From contig NZ_CP107976.1 of assembly GCF_036099295.1 (NCBI RefSeq), positions 1,612,001 to 1,676,000 of the forward strand: 64,000 nucleotides of DNA, read 5' to 3'. How positions within the stretch are numbered: the first letter of the stretch is position 1; the number at the start of each line of letters is the position of its first letter. The notes below the pieces were generated by a model. That model did no database searches. It saw only the letters and a program-made list of their open reading frames with translations, and was not told the DNA's origin. This DNA comes from Streptomyces sp. NBC_00358 (lineage in GTDB: Bacteria; Actinomycetota; Actinomycetes; Streptomycetales; Streptomycetaceae). Of the stretch, positions 11,006 to 18,679 are shown in pieces. Position numbers and translations under genes: made by a program.

Positions 11006-11924
11006 TCACGCCGGATCGTCCAGGTCGGCCGCCGCCACCCGGAGCGCGTCGGCCAGCCGGGCGGCCGGCTCGGTCAAGGGGCTCGGAAGGCGGGCGAGGA
11101 CGAGGCGGCGGCGCTCCTCCGGGCCGCCGTGCACGGACAGGATCCGCACGCCGGGCGGCACGGCGGGGACCAGCGAGGCGGGAACGGTGGTCAGACCGCA
11201 GCCCGCGGCCACCAGGTGCAGTTTGGCCAGCCAGTCACGGGCGGTGTGGGCGATCACCGGACGCTCGTCCAGTCCCGGCCAGACGCCCATCAGCCGTTCG
11301 TCGCCGACGGACGAACCGGCGATCCAGCGCTGTCCCCGCAGGTCGGCGATGTCGACGCAGTCGTGGGCGGCGAGCGGATGGACCGCCGGCACCGCGAGCC
11401 GCAGACTGCGTTCGGCGAGCGTCCGCACGGCCAGCGGCGGCGACTCGCCGTCGAAGGGCCGGAACGGCGGCGCCGAGGCGAGCAGGGCCAGGTCCAGGGT
11501 TCCGGCCCGCAGCGCCCGGACCAGCGCCGGGGTGCTGCCCTCACGGGTGCCGACGGTGATCGCCGGGTGGCTGCGGCGCAGTGCGGCGACGGCGCGCGGC
11601 AGCAGGACGGCGCCCGCGCTGGCGAACCAGCCGGACCGTCCCGGCCTCGGCGGGCAGCCCCGCGAGTTCCCGTGCCGTCGCGTCGATCTGGTCGAGCACC
11701 GTCACGGCCCGGCGCAGGACGACGTGCCCGGCCGCGGTCAGCCGTACGCCGTCCCTGCGCCGCTCCAACAGCGGTGCCCGTGCGGCCCGTTCGAGCGAGG
11801 CGATCTGCCGGGACACGGCGGACTGGGTGTAGCCGAGCGCGCCGGCCGCCGCGGTGAGCGTGCCCCGTTCGGCCACCTCGCGCAAGACACGCAGGGAGAC
11901 GAGCGAGACGTCGGTGAAGTCCAT
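11006..11924 (-). pseudogene. LysR-family regulator broken by a frameshift
   Basis: The N-terminal part (from ATG at 11924) is a typical LysR winged helix: LVSLRVLREVAERGTLTAAA followed by LGYTQSAVSRQIASLE. Near 11624-11632 the frame breaks; the remaining effector-binding domain continues in another frame to the TGA at 11006. Relatives are expected to read VRLGWFASAG here. The observed DNA is what is left if one of two adjacent GCTGG units were lost (a 5-base slip), so either the gene is a recent pseudogene or the base call is wrong. It faces the SDR gene at 11996, the usual LysR-target arrangement, suggesting it regulated that gene. Confidence 0.8.
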
Positions 11925-11995
11925 GACGATGACGCATACCAGACCTGAGCAGGTTTCGTTGGACGCATGCCCGGGGTGTTCCTAGCGTGGTGGGC

Positions 11996-12883
11996 ATGAC
12001 CAACGCACGCATCGCCCTCGTCACCGGAGCCAATCAGGGGCTCGGCCTCGCGCTCGTCGAAGGGCTCGCGGCCCGGCTGGACCGTGGCGACCTGGTCCTG
12101 CTCACCGGGCGCGACGCCCACCGGGTCGCCGACGCCGTCGCGCGGGTCGACGCCTCCGCTGCCACCGTGAGCCGGGTGGAGGGCCGTGTCCTCGACGTCA
12201 CCGATACGCGGGCCGTGCGGGAGCTGGCGGCCGAACTGGGCGCGCGGCACGGCGGGGTGCACATCGTGGTGTCCAACGCGAGCGCGATGCTGACGCCCGA
12301 ACGGTCGCAGTCGGAGCAGGCCGACGCCTTCATCGACGTGGCCAACGGGGGCGCGCACGCGGTGCTGCGCTCGTTCGGCCCGGTGCTGCGTCCCGGTGGA
12401 CGGCTCGTCGTGGTGGCCAGTTCGCTGGGCACGCTGGGCCATCTCGACGCCCGGTTCCACCCGCTGTTCGACGGTGTCCCGCTCGACGGGGTGGAGGCGG
12501 CGGTCGAGAGCTGGCGGGCCGCCGTGCACGCGGGCACCGCGGTCGGACTCGGCTGGCCCCGCTGGATCAACGTGCCGTCCAAGGTGGCCCAGGTCGCCGC
12601 CGTGCGGGCGGTCGCGGCCGAGCGCCGGGAGGCGGACCTGGCCCGCGGGACGCTGGTCGCGGCGGTCTGCCCGGGACTCGTCGACACGCCGTTGTCGCGC
12701 CCGTGGTTCTCCGACTTCAGCCAGGCGCAGACCCCGGCGCGGGCCGCCGTCGCGATTCTCGATCTGCTGCTGCGCGAGAAGACCGATCCGGCGCAGTACG
12801 GCGAACTGGTGCGGTTCGGTGAGGTGCTGCCGTGGCACGCGGGGAGGCCGCCGCGTCACCAGGAGCGGCTTCTCGACTCGTAG
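11996..12883 (+). CDS. SDR-family NADP-dependent carbonyl reductase-like oxidoreductase
   Basis: About 295 residues of the short-chain dehydrogenase/reductase fold. The cofactor motif is TGANQGLGLAL near the N-terminus, with VSNASAML in place of the classic NAG motif and a C-terminal VCPGLVDTPLSRPW that resembles carbonyl reductases of the CBR1 type. The catalytic Ser-Tyr-Lys set is not clear: the usual YxxxK is hard to place, SKVAQ being the only nearby candidate, so activity is uncertain. ATG at 11996 is preferred; GTG at 11987 is possible. It diverges from the broken LysR gene. Confidence 0.75.
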   Translation: MTNARIALVTGANQGLGLALVEGLAARLDRGDLVLLTGRDAHRVADAVARVDASAATVSRVEGRVLDVTDTRAVRELAAELGARHGGVHIVVSNASAMLTPERSQSEQADAFIDVANGGAHAVLRSFGPVLRPGGRLVVVASSLGTLGHLDARFHPLFDGVPLDGVEAAVESWRAAVHAGTAVGLGWPRWINVPSKVAQVAAVRAVAAERREADLARGTLVAAVCPGLVDTPLSRPWFSDFSQAQTPARAAVAILDLLLREKTDPAQYGELVRFGEVLPWHAGRPPRHQERLLDS

Positions 12884-12901
12884 GGGCCGTGTGGGCCCCG
12901 G

Positions 12902-12942
12902 CCGGTGGTGGGTGGCGCCGAGCGCGCTTCACCCACCACCGG
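12902..12942. terminator. Bidirectional terminator between SDR and NPP1 genes
   Basis: A perfect 13-bp stem (12902-12914 with 12930-12942) lies between two convergent stops at 12883 and 12951. Confidence 0.75.
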
Positions 12943-12950
12943 ACCACCGG

Positions 12951-13718
12951 TCAGGCGTTGGGGTCGAACGCGATGCCGGCCGGTTCGGCCTTCGCCAGGT
13001 GGGAGTTGAAGTTGCCGTCCTTGAGGCCGAACACGGCACTGCCGAAGTCGTACGCGCTCAACTTGTCGCGCAGCCCGGCGGGGTAGCCGTTCCAGCCGAC
13101 CAGCGTCGGGAACTGCCAGGTGTGGTAACTGTTCTCCGGCGGCTCGTCGTTGGTGTTCGCGGGGCGGAAGCAGTGGGTGCCGATGCCGTCCTTGTGGTAG
13201 ACGACCTTGGGGTGCGTCCCGTCCCAGCGGATCTGGTCCCGTGGGTAGATCTTGAAGCTGCCGTGGGCCGACGTGGAGACGTACTTGGCCTCGTTGTCCT
13301 GGACCCACACCACGACGTGCTCCCAGTCGTTGCGGTGGCCGCCGAGGCCGCTGCCGACGACTGCCTGGTCCTTCTCCATGTAGAGGCCGTAGATGATGGC
13401 GCACCAGCCGTTGTTGCACTTCTCGCGGGAGTACCCGTTGGTGTTGTCGAGGTCCCAGGAGTCGTGGCAGTGGCCGTTCAGGGCCCCGGAGGGATTGAGG
13501 CCGGGGTTGATGGTGCCGTCGGGGCCGATGGCCGGGGTCGGGTAGCAGCCGTCGGTGTCGTAGTCGAAGGCCGGCTGGAACGTCGACTCCAGTCCGTCCG
13601 CGTTCCCGGGCAAGGCGGTCGGCGGGTCGGCGAGGGCGCTGCCCGGGAAGGCGACGACCAGCGCGACGGCGCTGCCGAGGACGAGCGAGACCTTGCGGGT
13701 CCGCGAGCTTCTTGTCAC
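12951..13718 (-). CDS. Secreted NPP1-family (necrosis-inducing-like) protein
   Basis: A 255-residue exported protein. The GTG at 13718 is chosen because GGAGGAAG lies 5 bases upstream; this gives a clean signal peptide (basic residues, hydrophobic core, cleavage near SALA-DPP, about residue 32). The mature part carries the family heptapeptide as GHRNDWE (canonical GHRHDWE), plus four or more Cys residues. NPP1/NLP proteins of plant pathogens damage dicot membranes; in soil actinomycetes the role is unknown. The His-to-Asn change at a residue that coordinates metal in NLPs may alter activity. No operon partners. Confidence 0.85.
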   Translation of the reverse strand: MTRSSRTRKVSLVLGSAVALVVAFPGSALADPPTALPGNADGLESTFQPAFDYDTDGCYPTPAIGPDGTINPGLNPSGALNGHCHDSWDLDNTNGYSREKCNNGWCAIIYGLYMEKDQAVVGSGLGGHRNDWEHVVVWVQDNEAKYVSTSAHGSFKIYPRDQIRWDGTHPKVVYHKDGIGTHCFRPANTNDEPPENSYHTWQFPTLVGWNGYPAGLRDKLSAYDFGSAVFGLKDGNFNSHLAKAEPAGIAFDPNA

Positions 13719-13895
13719 TGCTTCCTCCAGATCGACCGCGGCGTGGGGGCGGGGCAGACCAGGCGGTCGTCTTGGCATGCCCAGGTCACCCTTTCGGGCG
13801 GGCACGGAAAACACCAGAGGTCGCGGGTGTCGGAGCGATGACGGATACGCCAATGAGGAGGGTGGGGCGGCCCGTTGGGGGCCATCGGGCCCCTT

Positions 13896-13936
13896 TTGAC
13901 CCCAACTCTCCTTCGCTGAAGACCAGTTGGTGTCAA
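13896..13936. other. Imperfect inverted repeat between NPP1 gene and reductase operon
   Basis: 12-base arms TTGACCCCAACT (13896-13907) and AGTTGGTGTCAA (13925-13936) pair with one mismatch around a 17-base spacer. It lies about 180 bases upstream of the NPP1 start. It could be an operator or part of a transcript end; no partner site was seen. Confidence 0.4.
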
Positions 13937-13960
13937 GGAGCAGGAGTCGCCGGATGGCCC

Positions 13961-13991
13961 GACGGGGCCGGTCCAAGGACCCGGCCCCGTC
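13961..13991 (-). terminator. Terminator hairpin after the maleylacetate reductase gene
   Basis: An 11-bp GC stem (13961-13971 with 13981-13991) closes a 9-base loop, 15 bases after the minus-strand stop at 14007. Confidence 0.7.
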
Positions 13992-14006
13992 GCCCCGGGC
14001 CTGGGC

Positions 14007-15122
14007 CTACGCCTGGGCCCCGTCGCCCCAGGAGTTCTCGCTCCTCGGCTCCCAACCCTCGTAGGCCGCCGTCAGCAGACCCAGGACACCGTTCGCGGTG
14101 ACCTCGCGGGGGTTGGGATACGACTCCGCGGCGACCTGGGTCGCGGCGCGGACCAAGTCGGCTTCCTTCAGGCCGAGTTCGGCGAGGGTACCGGGAGCAC
14201 CCAGGCCTCGCGCGAGCTCCCGCACGGCGCGGGGGACGTCGTCGGTGTCCATGGCCCGCGACAGGACGGCGATCGCCTGCGGAGCGGCGGGCGCGTTGTA
14301 GGCGAGGGCGTACGGGAGGACCACGGTGTGGGTCTCGGCGTGCGGCAGACCGAAGGTGCCGCCGAGGACATGGCACAGCTTGTGGTGCAGACCCATGGTC
14401 GTAGCGCCGAGGCAGGCACCGCAGAGCCAGGCGCCGTACAGGGCCCGGGCGCGCGCCTCCGGATCGCCGGGGGCCGCCGCCACGTCGGGAAGGGCGCCCG
14501 TCATCGCCCGTACGCCCTCCTCCGCCATCAGGGAGACCAGCGGGGAGGCGTCGGGGGCGTACAGCGCCTCGACCGCGTGCGCGAGGGCGTTGACGCCGCT
14601 GGTCACCGAGAGCGGGACCGGGAGGCCGAGGGTGAGCTCGGGATCGTAGACGACGCACCGGGGCTGTACGGAGGAGTCGCGGCCGGTGCGTTTGGCCCCG
14701 CCCTCGGTCAGTCCCCACACCGACGTCATCTCGGAACCGGAGTAGGTGGAGGGCACGGCGATCAGCGGCAGGCCGGTGCGCAGCGCGATCGCCTTGCCGA
14801 GGCCGATCGCGGAGCCGCCGCCGACGGCGACACAGCCGTCGGCACCGGCCGCCCGCGCCACCTCGACCGCCTCGTCGGCGACCTCGACGGGTACGTGCAT
14901 CCGGGCGCCGGTGTGCACCCCCACGCAACTGTCGCCGAGCGCGTCCGCCACCGACCGGGCGACGTCCGCGCCCCGGCTGCCGCACACCACGAGCACCCGG
15001 TGCAGCCCGAGCCGTGCGGCCTCCCCCGGCGTCGCGGTCACCGCGGCGCCGGGCCGGAAGACGACGCGGGCGGGCCGGGTCTCGTAGGAGAAGTCGAGCG
15101 GAGTGTTGGGCGGGGTGGTCAA
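14007..15122 (-). CDS. Maleylacetate reductase (iron-containing alcohol dehydrogenase family)
   Basis: About 371 residues, matching maleylacetate reductases that reduce maleylacetate to 3-oxoadipate with NAD(P)H. Visible features: the nucleotide-binding AVGGGSAIGLGKAIALRTGLP, the metal-site region HAVEALYAPDASP and LHHKLCHVLGGTFGLPHAETH. The TTG at 15122 is chosen because it overlaps the dioxygenase stop as TTGA and has GGAG 5 bases upstream; no ATG fits the family N-terminus. It acts directly after the ring-cleaving dioxygenase encoded upstream, completing the hydroxyquinol branch towards the 3-oxoadipate pathway. Confidence 0.92.
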   Translation of the reverse strand: MTTPPNTPLDFSYETRPARVVFRPGAAVTATPGEAARLGLHRVLVVCGSRGADVARSVADALGDSCVGVHTGARMHVPVEVADEAVEVARAAGADGCVAVGGGSAIGLGKAIALRTGLPLIAVPSTYSGSEMTSVWGLTEGGAKRTGRDSSVQPRCVVYDPELTLGLPVPLSVTSGVNALAHAVEALYAPDASPLVSLMAEEGVRAMTGALPDVAAAPGDPEARARALYGAWLCGACLGATTMGLHHKLCHVLGGTFGLPHAETHTVVLPYALAYNAPAAPQAIAVLSRAMDTDDVPRAVRELARGLGAPGTLAELGLKEADLVRAATQVAAESYPNPREVTANGVLGLLTAAYEGWEPRSENSWGDGAQA

Positions 15123-15982
15123 GCCGGCTCCAGTACGAGTTCGAAGTGGGCGTGCCGGAACGGGTTCGTGACGCCGAACTCCCGGGCCAGCGACGGATCG
15201 TCGGTCTCGGCGAAGTCCTGGACGAGGCTCTTCTTGACGGCGAAGACGGCGTCGGAGTCCAGATACGGGCTGCCCGCCACGAAGATGTGCGTGGTGACGG
15301 GGGCGTGGCCCTCGGCCGAGGCGATGAAGTGGATGTGGGCGGGGCGCCAGGGATGCCGACCGGTGGCCCGGAGCAGGGCTCCGACCGGGCCGTCGGTGGG
15401 GATCGGGTAGGGGCTCGGCACACAGGTGCGGAAGCGGAAGCGGCCCTCGGCGTCCGCGGTGAAGAGCCCGCGTCCGTTGCCGGGCGGCTGGACCTCCGGC
15501 CGCTGCACGTCGTAGAAGCCCTCGCCGTCCGCCTGCCACACGTCGAGGACCGCGCCGGGCAGCGGAGTCCCGTCACCGGACAGTACCCGGCCGCTGACCA
15601 CGCACGGCTCGCCGGTGCCGACCAGGTCGATGGTCGCGCCGAGTTCCAGCACGGGCGACTCGGTCATGTGGAACGGGCCGAGGACCGTCGACTCCGTCGC
15701 GCCCGGGTCGCGGTCGCCGTTCAGCGTCTCCATCAGCATGGAGACGCCGAGCACGTCCGACAGCAGGATGAACTCCTGCCGGGTGTCCGTGCACATCCGG
15801 CCGGTCGCGGTGAGGAAGCCGACCGCGCTCTCCCACTCCCCCGCGGTCGGCCGGGTCTCGCGGACGAAGGCGTGCAGATGGCGGGTGAGCGCGCCGAGCA
15901 GTTCCCGCAGCCGGGGATCGGCCGTGCCCTCGAAGCTGTCGACGACAGCGTCGGTGATGTCCGTGGTGTATTCCGTGGCCAT
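15119..15982 (-). CDS. Hydroxyquinol 1,2-dioxygenase (intradiol)
   Basis: A 287-residue non-haem Fe(III) intradiol dioxygenase that opens hydroxyquinol (1,2,4-trihydroxybenzene) to maleylacetate. The four iron ligands are visible: Tyr157 (GFYDVQ), Tyr192 (SPYPIP), His216 and His218 (RPAHIHF). Length and the N-terminal helical domain fit hydroxyquinol rather than protocatechuate enzymes, and the coupled downstream maleylacetate reductase gene supports that substrate. ATG at 15982. No hydroxylase feeding hydroxyquinol is next to it, so the source of substrate lies elsewhere. Confidence 0.92.
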   Translation of the reverse strand: MATEYTTDITDAVVDSFEGTADPRLRELLGALTRHLHAFVRETRPTAGEWESAVGFLTATGRMCTDTRQEFILLSDVLGVSMLMETLNGDRDPGATESTVLGPFHMTESPVLELGATIDLVGTGEPCVVSGRVLSGDGTPLPGAVLDVWQADGEGFYDVQRPEVQPPGNGRGLFTADAEGRFRFRTCVPSPYPIPTDGPVGALLRATGRHPWRPAHIHFIASAEGHAPVTTHIFVAGSPYLDSDAVFAVKKSLVQDFAETDDPSLAREFGVTNPFRHAHFELVLEPA

Positions 15983-16038
15983 GCCGCTCCTGTGGTCCCG
16001 CCGGTCGTCCTGCCGGGCGGTATCAGGCTCTCCGACTG

Positions 16039-16064
16039 TTGAGGGTTTCGCTCAAGGATCCTTG
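16039..16064. promoter_or_regulatory. Overlapping palindromes upstream of the hydroxyquinol operon
   Basis: TTGAG-N7-CTCAA (16039-16055) overlaps the perfect 12-bp palindrome CAAGGATCCTTG (16053-16064), 57-82 bases upstream of the dioxygenase start. A regulator site is likely; there is no regulator gene in the operon to pair with it. Confidence 0.45.
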
Positions 16065-16129
16065 GACCGGGGATCCCCGTGAGTATCGCCGATGCGGAAC
16101 GCGTTGGACGGTGATCGGCCCTCACTGGG

Positions 16130-16298
16130 TCAAGGCCCCATGTGCGCGTACGGGGCCCACGACCGTGGGCTGAGCGGACAGCGCCCGCGCAGGGCGCGGG
16201 TCACGCGGTGCATCGCCTCGGCGGGCGGCACGCCCTCCGCCAGGAATCCGTACAAGGTCGTGGTGAACTCGGTGGCGTCGCCGTCGGCGGCCTCCCAT
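16130..16298 (-). pseudogene. C-terminal remnant of a CHAT-domain protein
   Basis: The minus strand from 16298 to the TGA at 16130 encodes about 55 residues ending in the typical CHAT-domain tail: FTTTLYGFLAEGVPPAEAMH, then RVTRAL and SWAPYAHMGP. CHAT proteins are caspase-like peptidases. Only the last part of the domain remains, without the His-Cys dyad, and the frame is closed by a stop just upstream at 16296-16298. It is the first of four gene ends in this patch. Confidence 0.6.
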
Positions 16299-16316
16299 CA
16301 CGGCTTTGCAACTCGT

Positions 16317-16500
16317 GTGGCCCCCTGCACCCAGCACGACATCGACGACTGGCCGGCCACCGACATCTGGGTCCACCACCTCGCCCGGACCTTCCCCTGC
16401 TGTTCGCCCACCTCTGAGTCGGACCTCCCCGATCCGCCTCGACCAGGTCACCCGCACGGAGGGCGGGGTTGCACTCACGCTCGGTACCAGCCGACCGACC
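16317..16500 (+). pseudogene. Possible tyrosine-recombinase-like remnant, frameshifted
   Basis: Two pieces in different frames on the plus strand, TQHDIDDWPATD...HHLARTF and RLDQVTRTEGGVALTLGT, resemble segments of actinobacterial integrase-like proteins (core-binding region, then a beta-strand piece). No catalytic Arg or Tyr is present. This is a family resemblance judged by eye and is the least certain of the four remnants here. Confidence 0.35.
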
Positions 16501-16504
16501 TGGT

Positions 16505-16642
16505 CTACAGCAGTTTGTCGAGGGTGATGGGGAGATCGCGTACCCGGATTCCGGTGGCGTTGCAGATGGCGTAGCCGACCGCGGCGGCGGAGCCGACGGT
16601 GCCGAGTTCCCCGCAGCCGCGAGCACCGAATGCGCTGATGAC
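16505..16642 (-). pseudogene. C-terminal remnant of a xanthine/aldehyde dehydrogenase molybdenum subunit
   Basis: Forty-five minus-strand codons ending at the TAG at 16505 read VISAFGARGCGELGTV, then GSAAAVGYAICNATG and IRVRDLPITLDKLL. This is the diagnostic end of molybdopterin-binding subunits of the xanthine dehydrogenase family (GARGxGE motif near the cofactor). The rest of the roughly 700-residue protein is gone: homology stops at about 16642, next to the start of the MmyB-like remnant. Confidence 0.8.
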
Positions 16643-16652
16643 GGGGTCGGGC

Positions 16653-16793
16653 CTGTCGACTCTCGACCCCGAGCAGTCACACATCGTTCTCGTCTACACC
16701 GCGGTCCCCGGCAGCGAAAGCCACAAGAAACTACAGCTCCTCTCGGTCATCGGACCCCAGCACGTCGTCCCGCAGACACTCCCGAACGCGTGA
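16653..16793 (+). pseudogene. C-terminal remnant of an MmyB-like XRE regulator
   Basis: Plus-strand codons from about 16653 to the TGA at 16791-16793 read STLDPEQSHIVLVYTAVPGS then ESHKKLQLLSVIG, like the end of the MmyB-type ligand-binding domain common in Streptomyces HTH regulators (consensus LVVYTAEPGSPS..ALRLL). The N-terminal HTH is missing. It begins within about 10 bases of where the molybdenum-subunit remnant ends. Confidence 0.6.
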
Positions 16794-16878
16794 ACGCATT
16801 GCACAGGTTCTGATGGCTCGGCCTACCGATACGGTGTGGCACCGCTCCGGGCCGATGGCACGGGGCCGCTCGCGCCGG

Positions 16879-17238
16879 TCACTTCCGCTCCAGCGCGGCC
16901 AGCCGCAGCTCAAGCTGGTCAACCCGGTGCCGAAGCAGGGTGACCTGGGCTTCCAGGCTGACCTCCCGCTCCGCCCTGCGCTGAATGCGCGGTGATGCGG
17001 CGGCGCGCTCGATCACCGCGTCCAACTGGACCAGGCGCTGCGGCCCGTTCGGACCGTCCACCAGCCGGGACCGGATCTCGCCATTGCGGTACCAGGACCG
17101 CAGGGCCGAGCGGGAGACACCGGTCTCGGCTTCCGCCTTGGCCAGCGTGACCCAGGGTGTCTCGTCCAGCCGCTCGAACAGCTCCAGCTCATTCTGCCAG
17201 CGCGCGAGCCGGTCCTCCCAGTCCGACGGTGTCTCCAT
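16879..17238 (-). CDS. Small helix-turn-helix DNA-binding protein with C-terminal coiled coil
   Basis: A 119-residue protein. Residues about 29-60 (PWVTLAKAEAETGVSRSALR and RSWYRNGEIRSRL) form a MerR/excisionase-like winged HTH; residues about 88-119 (EREVSLEAQVTLLRHRVDQL) are a heptad-patterned coiled coil, probably for dimerisation. ATG at 17238 is preferred over the adjacent GTG at 17241 because GGGAGGG would be too close to the latter. It diverges from the Clp-N gene at 17307 across a 68-base spacer holding a perfect palindrome, so it probably controls its neighbour and itself. Confidence 0.75.
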   Translation of the reverse strand: METPSDWEDRLARWQNELELFERLDETPWVTLAKAEAETGVSRSALRSWYRNGEIRSRLVDGPNGPQRLVQLDAVIERAAASPRIQRRAEREVSLEAQVTLLRHRVDQLELRLAALERK

Positions 17239-17265
17239 CACACCCTCCCTTCACCCCGGTGACCA

Positions 17266-17287
17266 TATCAATAACAGTGTATTGACA
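17266..17287. promoter_or_regulatory. Candidate operator in the HTH/Clp-N divergent spacer
   Basis: TATCAATA-ACAGTG-TATTGACA (17266-17287): 8-base arms with one mismatch, including a perfect 6-bp core TCAATA/TATTGA. It is an AT-rich island in GC-rich DNA, 20 bases upstream of the Clp-N start and 28 bases from the HTH start. Confidence 0.6.
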
Positions 17288-17306
17288 CGGTTGCGAGCAT
17301 GGAGAC

Positions 17307-18278
17307 ATGTCATTTGAAAGGTTCACGGTGGAAGCCCGCAAGGTGGTCGTCACGGCTCAGGAGGAGGCGAGGCTGCTCAAGCACCACCACATCGGCACGG
17401 AGCACATCCTGTTGGGGCTGCTCGACGCGACGGACAGCACGGCGGCGAAAGTCCTGCACCAGCTCGGGTACGACAAGGAGACGGCGCAGATCGACATCGC
17501 CGCGGTGGTCAAGCCCGGCACGCAGGAGCTGAGCGGCCATATCCCGTTCGCGCCGCGCGCGAAGAAGACGCTGGAACTCGCCCTGCGCGAGGCGCAGCAG
17601 CTGCACCACACCTGCATCGGTACGGAACACATCCTGCTCGCCCTGGTCAGGGAAGGCGAGGGCGTCGGCGCGCGGGTACTTGCCGAGCGGATCAGTCCGA
17701 TCAGCAGGATCCGTGCCGCGGTGCTGGCGTCAGCGGAAGGACCGCAGGACGTCGCGGCCGGCCCATGGCCGGCCGGCACATCCGCCACCGAGGACACCGT
17801 GTCCGCCGCCAGCGCGCTGGCCGGTGGCGCACCGGTCGGCAGTCATCACCTGCTTGAGGCGATGCTGCGGGCGGAGAACAGCATGGCGGCCAAGGTGCTG
17901 CGGGAACTCGGGGTCGACCCGGACGCGGTCGCCGCCAAGATCGACGAACTGGATCCGGAGACGACCACGGACGCGAACCCGGAGGAGGCCGCCGCGCGCA
18001 AGATGGAAATCCGGCTGGTCGACGATGAGGTCCACCTGATCCTGCGGGACCCGGCAACGGTCACGGCCGCCAAGAAAGTCACCGAGCTGTCCAACGGCCC
18101 GATCCAGGGCGTCGGGCCGGTGGCCGGCATGTTCGTCCCGCTCTGGCGGTCGACCAACGAGCTGCTGCAACAGATCCAGCGTGTGCTGGAACCGGAACCC
18201 GGAGACGAGGACGGATCCGCCGCGAGCAACGTGGCCAAGGTCGTGCGCACGGCCCTCGCGCCCCGGCTCCGCCGGTGA
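17307..18278 (+). CDS. Clp N-domain protein without ATPase domain
   Basis: A 323-residue protein built from Clp-N repeats. GTEHILLGLL at 30-39 and GTEHILLALV at 105-114 are the paired helices of the ClpA/ClpC N-domain; GSHHLLEAML at 178-187 starts a third, more divergent repeat. The C-terminal third (IRLVDDEVHLILRDPATVTA and QIQRVLEPEP) matches nothing I recognise. There is no Walker motif, so it is not a ClpC ATPase; it may be an adaptor or decoy for ClpC, or a stress sensor. ATG at 17307 has GGAG only 3-4 bases upstream. Confidence 0.82.
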   Translation: MSFERFTVEARKVVVTAQEEARLLKHHHIGTEHILLGLLDATDSTAAKVLHQLGYDKETAQIDIAAVVKPGTQELSGHIPFAPRAKKTLELALREAQQLHHTCIGTEHILLALVREGEGVGARVLAERISPISRIRAAVLASAEGPQDVAAGPWPAGTSATEDTVSAASALAGGAPVGSHHLLEAMLRAENSMAAKVLRELGVDPDAVAAKIDELDPETTTDANPEEAAARKMEIRLVDDEVHLILRDPATVTAAKKVTELSNGPIQGVGPVAGMFVPLWRSTNELLQQIQRVLEPEPGDEDGSAASNVAKVVRTALAPRLRR

Positions 18279-18679
18279 CCGGCGGATCAGCGGGCCGGAA
18301 CCTGTCGGTGGGACAGGCGAGGACGGGGGCGTGGTGAGCGACGATGCGCCGGCACCGTTCTCGCCGACGACCAGGACGTCGTTCACAGGCGCGTTCGCGG
18401 CGCAGGCGTAGCGCGGCGCCTGACAGGCCGTCGCCGCCGACCGGCACGCGCTGGTAGTCGCGCCTCGCCGAACCGGCCGAGGCCGGCCGGCCTCGGGAGG
18501 CTTCTCCAGACACCGGTGATGCGCGGGCGACGCGCGCCACCGGGACCGGATTCCCCCGGCGCCCGCTGGACCGACACCCTGTGGCCGACGCCGGATGATG
18601 CGCGATGACCCTTTCCCTGGGGCATCGTTGACCTGGAGCATCACCCCCGCACCGGACGCACGGAAAGTATGATCAAGCA
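18279..18679. other. Non-coding spacer with a possible ABC-ATPase remnant
   Basis: No intact gene was found in these 401 bases. On the minus strand around 18336-18385 the translation reads NDVLVVGENGAGASSL, close to an ABC Walker A (GxNGAGKST) with the Lys replaced. It may be the debris of an ATPase gene, but the surrounding frames do not support it further. Confidence 0.2.

Noticed and set aside
16039..16055. HspR HAIR element
   Set aside because: TTGAG-N7-CTCAA resembles it, but HAIR (CTTGAGT-N7-ACTCAAG) needs nine bases between these arms; no chaperone gene is adjacent.
16130..16298. Active CHAT-associated immune gene
   Set aside because: Only the last 55 codons remain, without the catalytic dyad, and the frame is closed upstream.
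17282..17287. TTGACA as -35 box for the Clp-N gene
   Set aside because: A -10 with normal spacing would fall on the start codon at 17307. The bases are better explained as one arm of the palindrome.
18336..18385. Intact ABC-F gene
   Set aside because: Only a Walker A-like stretch with altered Lys is readable; flanking frames do not continue the family.
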